Assembly: GCA_018609855.1 (NCBI GenBank)
Contig: JAHENU010000052.1
Location: 1-7,821, forward strand
Reading direction: 5' to 3'
Source: Candidatus Nanohaloarchaea archaeon
GTDB taxonomy: Archaea; Nanohalarchaeota; Nanosalinia; Nanosalinales; JAHENU01
DNA: 7,821 nt
Part shown: one piece after another, positions 5,129 to 7,821 of the stretch
Numbering within the stretch: the first letter of the stretch is position 1
Layout: every line of letters begins with the position of its first letter
The notes under the pieces: generated by a model
What the model saw: only the letters and a program-made list of their open reading frames with translations
Database searches by the model: none
Told to the model about the DNA's origin: nothing
Translations under genes and position numbers: made by a program

Positions 5129-5491
5129 ATGGCCGAGGATGCGTCGCAGCAGCCATCACATGAAGAGACAAATTGGGGTTTGTTTGCTCATCTGGCAGCA
5201 TTCGCTGGTTTTATATTTCCAATCGGTAATATTATTGGTCCATTAGTAATTTGGTTGACTCAGCGCGATCAGAGTGATTTTTTAGCTTATCATGGAAAAG
5301 AGTCACTAAATTTCCAAATATCTATTGTCATTTATGCGATCGTGTCTGGATTCCTTGTGCTGGCAGGGATAGGCATTCTTCTATTATTAATTGTTGGCCT
5401 GTTGTGGGTTGTGTTCACTATTATTGGGGCTGTGCGGGCCAGTAACGGTGAGCGGTATAAGTATCCCTTCACCATACGGTTGATACAATAA
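5129..5491 (+). CDS. DUF4870-family membrane protein
   Basis: This 120-residue integral membrane protein matches the DUF4870 pattern (Tic20-like small membrane proteins). A polar N-terminus is followed by NWGLFAHLAAFAGF (15-28), then IGNIIGPLVIWLTQRDQSDFLAYHGKESLNFQ. That second block holds the family's characteristic P-L-x-W, a charged loop, 'H.KE.LNFQ' and the start of the next helix. Two more hydrophobic segments (about 63-81 and 83-100) follow, then the ending GAVRASNGERYKYPFTIRLI, which also matches the family. The biochemical function is unknown. An ATG at 5090 would add 13 residues, but the TATA position argues against it. Its stop is only 2 bp from the stop of the convergent gene. Confidence 0.85.
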   Translation: MAEDASQQPSHEETNWGLFAHLAAFAGFIFPIGNIIGPLVIWLTQRDQSDFLAYHGKESLNFQISIVIYAIVSGFLVLAGIGILLLLIVGLLWVVFTIIGAVRASNGERYKYPFTIRLIQ

Positions 5492-5493
5492 GC

Positions 5494-6093
5494 TTATTTA
5501 CTCTGCGCAACAAGTGTCAGAGCATATGTATTATCCGCTAAGGCAATGATAATGGTTTCATCCTGTTTCTGGGTTTTCCAGCTTTTCTGTTGCCCACGGA
5601 CGAGATAAATGCCAGGCTGTAATGTAAAAGTGAGCGGCTGCGCTTCAGTTATTTCAAATGTCTCTGACACTTGTTCCTGGTCAGTCGGGTAGATGGTCAC
5701 TGTGCCTGTGTTAACATATTGATCCGTGTCTGCTGAATACACCTCTAACGTAATAGTACATCCCTCTTTTTCCGCATATTCCGCCACTCGCCGGCAAAAT
5801 GGATTAACGTACTGATACACTGTTTGTGAGGGGTTTTGTTCAAGAAACTGTGGGTTATACAAGGTCATGCCAACAATATCGCTGGCAATGCGATATCCCA
5901 AAGCCAGAATGTCATCTTCATGCAATGTGCCGTACCGATACAGCTTCTCCCGTGTATCATGTAGATAGTTGGCAATTCGCCCTTCACCACCGCCAGAGAC
6001 AGGAGTTAAGTCAACGATATGGGTCAGAAAAGGGTTGAAATATATATTAAACAAGTCTGTTACAAAGCGATGGCCGGTGATGCGCATATCCAT
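5494..6093 (-). CDS. Hypothetical protein with beta-rich C-terminal domain
   Basis: This encodes 199 residues from the chosen ATG at 6093. Residues 1-110 look mostly helical and polar, with a glycine patch (VSGGGEGRI, 32-40) and a run containing LHDTREKLYRYGTLHEDDILALGYRIA. Residues 112-195 alternate beta-strand patterns (TITLEVYSADTD, TGTVTIYP, PLTFTLQPGIYLVRG, TYALTLVA). This resembles a PEGA or carboxypeptidase-regulatory-like beta sandwich, with the 'L.PG.Y.V' turn typical of such domains. No signal peptide or membrane segment is visible in this form. Function is unknown. The frame is open upstream to 6258 with ATGs at 6129 and 6258, but those would overlap the promoter and start of the divergent gene. 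The best TATA-like site (6135-6141) suggests transcription from about 6112. Confidence 0.65.
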   Translation of the reverse strand: MDMRITGHRFVTDLFNIYFNPFLTHIVDLTPVSGGGEGRIANYLHDTREKLYRYGTLHEDDILALGYRIASDIVGMTLYNPQFLEQNPSQTVYQYVNPFCRRVAEYAEKEGCTITLEVYSADTDQYVNTGTVTIYPTDQEQVSETFEITEAQPLTFTLQPGIYLVRGQQKSWKTQKQDETIIIALADNTYALTLVAQSK

Positions 6094-6134
6094 TTCTCGT
6101 ACCGATACTACAAAAAATCTTCCCTTCATAAATC

Positions 6135-6141
6135 TTATAAA
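6135..6141. promoter_or_regulatory. Symmetric TATA box between divergent genes
   Basis: The sequence TTATAAA (TTTATAA on the other strand) is centred 26 nt before the plus-strand ATG at 6164. It could also direct minus-strand transcription starting about 6112, giving the hypothetical gene a leader of about 19 nt. Confidence 0.5.
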
Positions 6142-6163
6142 GGAGCAATGCCTACATTTCTGT

Positions 6164-6511
6164 ATGTTCGAGCTTGACGGTATCAGTACAGAGGCAAAAG
6201 TAGGAAAGATCCTTTTGTTCATTGGTCTTGTTTTAAAAATTATCACAGTGTTAAGCATGTTTCTCTTTGGTTCTCTCTATGCGTTGTGGGGCTTTCATGT
6301 ACCGCAAGTTGTGATGATGTCTGCTCCAGTCATCGCTATAGTATTACTTGTCGGCATTGCTTTTGGATTTATTTCCCTGCGATTTGCTGACGAAGGGGCG
6401 ATGTCACGAGCCAGTATTATCGCTCTCGTTGGCAGTGTATTACCACCGGTCGATGTGTTATATTTGGTTGCTGGTATTCTATTTATGGTTAGTAAAGAGG
6501 CGCAGTCTTAA
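6164..6511 (+). CDS. Small multi-spanning membrane protein, 115 aa
   Basis: After a short polar N-terminus (MFELDGISTEAK) there are three strongly hydrophobic blocks at about 15-43, 49-72 and 83-109. The first and third could each hold two short helices, so three or four spans are likely. A charged loop, RFADEGAMSR (73-82), separates the last two. The overall shape, a chain of small-residue-rich helices ending in a gain-of-function-free 'LVAGILFMV' segment, is reminiscent of DUF4064-type small membrane proteins, but I do not see diagnostic residues and leave it unassigned. The frame is open back to 5969, but the TATA box at 6135-6141 fixes the start at 6164. The next gene follows 24 bp later and has its own promoter overlapping this gene's stop. 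Confidence 0.75.
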   Translation: MFELDGISTEAKVGKILLFIGLVLKIITVLSMFLFGSLYALWGFHVPQVVMMSAPVIAIVLLVGIAFGFISLRFADEGAMSRASIIALVGSVLPPVDVLYLVAGILFMVSKEAQS

Positions 6512-6513
6512 AA
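6508..6513 (+). promoter_or_regulatory. TATA box overlapping the upstream stop codon
   Basis: TTAAAA includes the TAA stop (6509-6511) of the preceding membrane-protein gene. It is centred about 25.5 nt before the ATG at 6536, so the monooxygenase-like gene can be transcribed independently. Confidence 0.5.
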
Positions 6514-6535
6514 ACTTCAGAGGTGTTATTTCTAT

Positions 6536-6826
6536 ATGGAACATATTATGCGAACGTTTAAGATACGAAATGATAATGTAGAAGAAGCTAAGCGCATTGC
6601 TCGTGAATTTATACACAGTGTTCAAGAACATGAGACGGGCACATTATCTTGTGAAATGTTTCAGGATGCATCGCGCCCTCATTTCTTTATCAATTTATTA
6701 TTGTTTGAAAATACAGAAGCTTTGGAACAGCATCGACAAGCCTCTCACACTCAGGCGTTTTTTGACAATATTGTATCTCTATGTGAAAAGTCTCCTGAAG
6801 AAACGACACTGCATGAAATTGAATGA
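6536..6826 (+). CDS. Antibiotic-biosynthesis-monooxygenase (ABM) fold protein
   Basis: This 96-residue protein has the dimeric ferredoxin-like alpha/beta-barrel pattern of ABM/YgiN-like proteins. An initial strand and helix (TFKIRNDNVEEAKRIAREFI) leads to the hallmark HETGTLSCEMFQD (32-44). Next come the strand and loop HFFINLLLFENTEALEQHRQ and then SHTQAFFDNIVSL, where the ABM family has its H-x-x-(S/T)-x-x-F motif. The family includes quinol monooxygenases and cofactor-free oxygenases, but many members have no known substrate and none can be assigned here. The start ATG at 6536 is supported by TATA spacing; a second in-frame ATG at 6548 would remove four residues. It ends 11 bp short of the convergent 30-aa Cys/His gene. 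Confidence 0.82.
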   Translation: MEHIMRTFKIRNDNVEEAKRIAREFIHSVQEHETGTLSCEMFQDASRPHFFINLLLFENTEALEQHRQASHTQAFFDNIVSLCEKSPEETTLHEIE

Positions 6827-6837
6827 TACTTAGGTCA

Positions 6838-6930
6838 TCAATCACCACAGCTAATAATGTTTCCGCATAAGCAATGGTGGGCCATGCAATGAATTTTCTC
6901 TCCGCAGTGCCAGCAGTGTGTCCAGGCCAT
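6838..6930 (-). CDS. 30-aa Cys/His-rich protein, likely miniature zinc finger
   Basis: The ATG is five bases after the aminotransferase TGA, so translation is probably coupled. The 30-residue product has six Cys and five His in a zinc-ligand pattern: H5-C6-x-H8-C9-G10, H14-C15, H18-H19-C20-x-C22-G23, and C28-G29. CWHCGEKI and CLCGNIISCG are typical of paired zinc-ribbon knuckles, in which a Cys pair is followed by Gly. I infer one or two bound zinc ions. Such tiny zinc-finger proteins are known in archaea, where several affect adaptation and gene regulation, but I do not recognise this one. It lies in the same transcription direction as the aminotransferase. The alternative is chance, but the density and spacing of ligands make that unlikely. 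Confidence 0.6.
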   Translation of the reverse strand: MAWTHCWHCGEKIHCMAHHCLCGNIISCGD

Positions 6931-6935
6931 ACTAA

Positions 6936-7821
6936 TCACAGTAGCTCTTGAAACGCATGTTCCATTCTTTCAAATGCTTTATTAATACTGTCATACTCTG
7001 TGGCGTAGCTTAAGCGAATGAATCCTTCTCCTTGATCCCCAAACTCAGTCCCCGGCACTACAGCCACTTTGGCCTTTTCAATTAGCCAATTAGTGAGTTC
7101 AAGCGCTGTCATTTGTGATCTTTCTGGTAACGTAAACCGTGGGAAGGCATAAAACGCGCCTTCTGGTGTATGCGTATCAAACACATCACTCTCCTTACAT
7201 CGTTGTAACACCAATTGCCGCCGTTTGTCATAACTCTGCTGCATTTCTTGTATGGCAGACCGTGCTTCTTTTCTATTTCGTAAAGCCTCAGCACCGGCAA
7301 TTTGTGAAATGGTTGGCGATGTTAATGTCGTATACGGATGGATATATGCCATATTGCTAATGAGGTCCTCCCGCCCTACTGCATAACCTAAACGAAAGCC
7401 TGGCATAGCGAATGTTTTACTAAAGCTCTGAAAAGTCACTACTTGCTGTTCCATACCATTTAAGGCGCCGATTGAATGGTGCTGTGCATCACCATAAATG
7501 AAATGCTCATAAGCTTCATCGGCGAATATAAGGCAGTCATGTTCAATTGAAAGATCTGCAATATCTTCTAATACAGATTTGCTTAAAACCGTCCCCGTTG
7601 GATTTCCTGGAGTGTTTAAAATCAATACGCGTGGCTGTTCTTTTTCCATAATTTTCTGAACAGTTTCTATATGGAATTGAAATCCATCTTCCTGGCGTAA
7701 TGATACAGGGACAGGTCGACCATCTAACAACAGAGTCATTGGTTTGTACGCAAGAAATCCGGGGTCTGGTACTAGAACAGCGTCTTTTGGATTTATAGCT
7801 GTCATCAGCGCAAGATATAAT
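6936..7821 (-). CDS. Class I/II PLP-dependent aminotransferase (aspartate aminotransferase type), N-terminus missing
   Basis: This is a fold-type I pyridoxal-phosphate aminotransferase, which transfers amino groups between an amino acid and a 2-oxo acid in the cytoplasm. About 294 residues are visible; the frame runs off the right edge, and roughly 90-100 residues should lie beyond, judging from family length. Visible landmarks in order are NPKDAVLVPDPGFLAY, NTPGNPTGTVL, the cofactor-binding DEAYE, SFSKTFAMPGFRLGYAVG with the PLP-forming lysine in SKTF, GAFYAFPRF, and FIRLSYA with the arginine that holds the substrate carboxylate. The ATG at 7805 is internal, because the preceding codons (LYLAL) continue the domain. 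Substrate could be aspartate, alanine or an aromatic amino acid. A 30-aa Cys/His gene follows at once. Confidence 0.92.
   Translation of the reverse strand, partial: LYLALMTAINPKDAVLVPDPGFLAYKPMTLLLDGRPVPVSLRQEDGFQFHIETVQKIMEKEQPRVLILNTPGNPTGTVLSKSVLEDIADLSIEHDCLIFADEAYEHFIYGDAQHHSIGALNGMEQQVVTFQSFSKTFAMPGFRLGYAVGREDLISNMAYIHPYTTLTSPTISQIAGAEALRNRKEARSAIQEMQQSYDKRRQLVLQRCKESDVFDTHTPEGAFYAFPRFTLPERSQMTALELTNWLIEKAKVAVVPGTEFGDQGEGFIRLSYATEYDSINKAFERMEHAFQELL

Noticed and set aside
6141..6150. AGGAG followed by ATG at 6148, a good-looking ribosome site
   Set aside because: That frame ends after nine codons; the real gene starts at 6164.

Overview
This window is archaeal. The clearest evidence is an intron-split tRNA-Glu(CUC): its mature sequence follows the archaeal tRNA-Glu pattern, no CCA is encoded, and an intron of about 82 nt sits after position 37. 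A second sign is that a TATA-like box lies about 24-28 nt upstream of the chosen ATG for seven protein genes, with no convincing Shine-Dalgarno site. This is the arrangement of leaderless archaeal transcripts. Base composition is moderate, roughly 40-50% G+C by eye, and the proteins are not strongly acidic, so a salt-in haloarchaeon is unlikely. I cannot place the lineage more closely.

Layout. Positions 1-121 hold the C-terminal end of an unidentified protein. A DUF3467-family gene (161-514) and the split tRNA-Glu (537-690) follow. The minus strand then carries a compact family-B DNA polymerase (697-2469) whose proofreading-exonuclease motifs look degraded. It is divergent from a UV-damage endonuclease (UVDE/UvsE, 2631-3569), and the shared spacer contains a promoter flanked by a perfect inverted repeat. 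A 40-codon ORF overlaps the UVDE stop codon (TAATG).

Positions 3700-5100 are a gene graveyard. They hold a minus-strand VRR-NUC-like nuclease broken by several stops and a frameshift, a plus-strand remnant resembling a histidine-kinase ATPase domain, one apparently intact 70-aa membrane protein with its own TATA box, and a broken membrane-protein remnant.

Positions 5100-6900 carry small genes: a DUF4870-like membrane protein, a convergent hypothetical protein with a beta-rich C-terminal half, a 115-aa multi-spanning membrane protein, and an antibiotic-biosynthesis-monooxygenase-fold protein. The right edge is a minus-strand class I/II PLP aminotransferase cut by the window. Five bases after its stop begins a 30-aa protein with six Cys and five His, which looks like a miniature zinc finger.

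Functionally, the polymerase, the UV endonuclease and the dead nuclease suggest a DNA-repair-flavoured neighbourhood, but they do not form one operon. The least described items are the 30-aa Cys/His protein coupled to the aminotransferase, the 40-aa protein coupled to UVDE, and the palindrome-embedded UVDE promoter.
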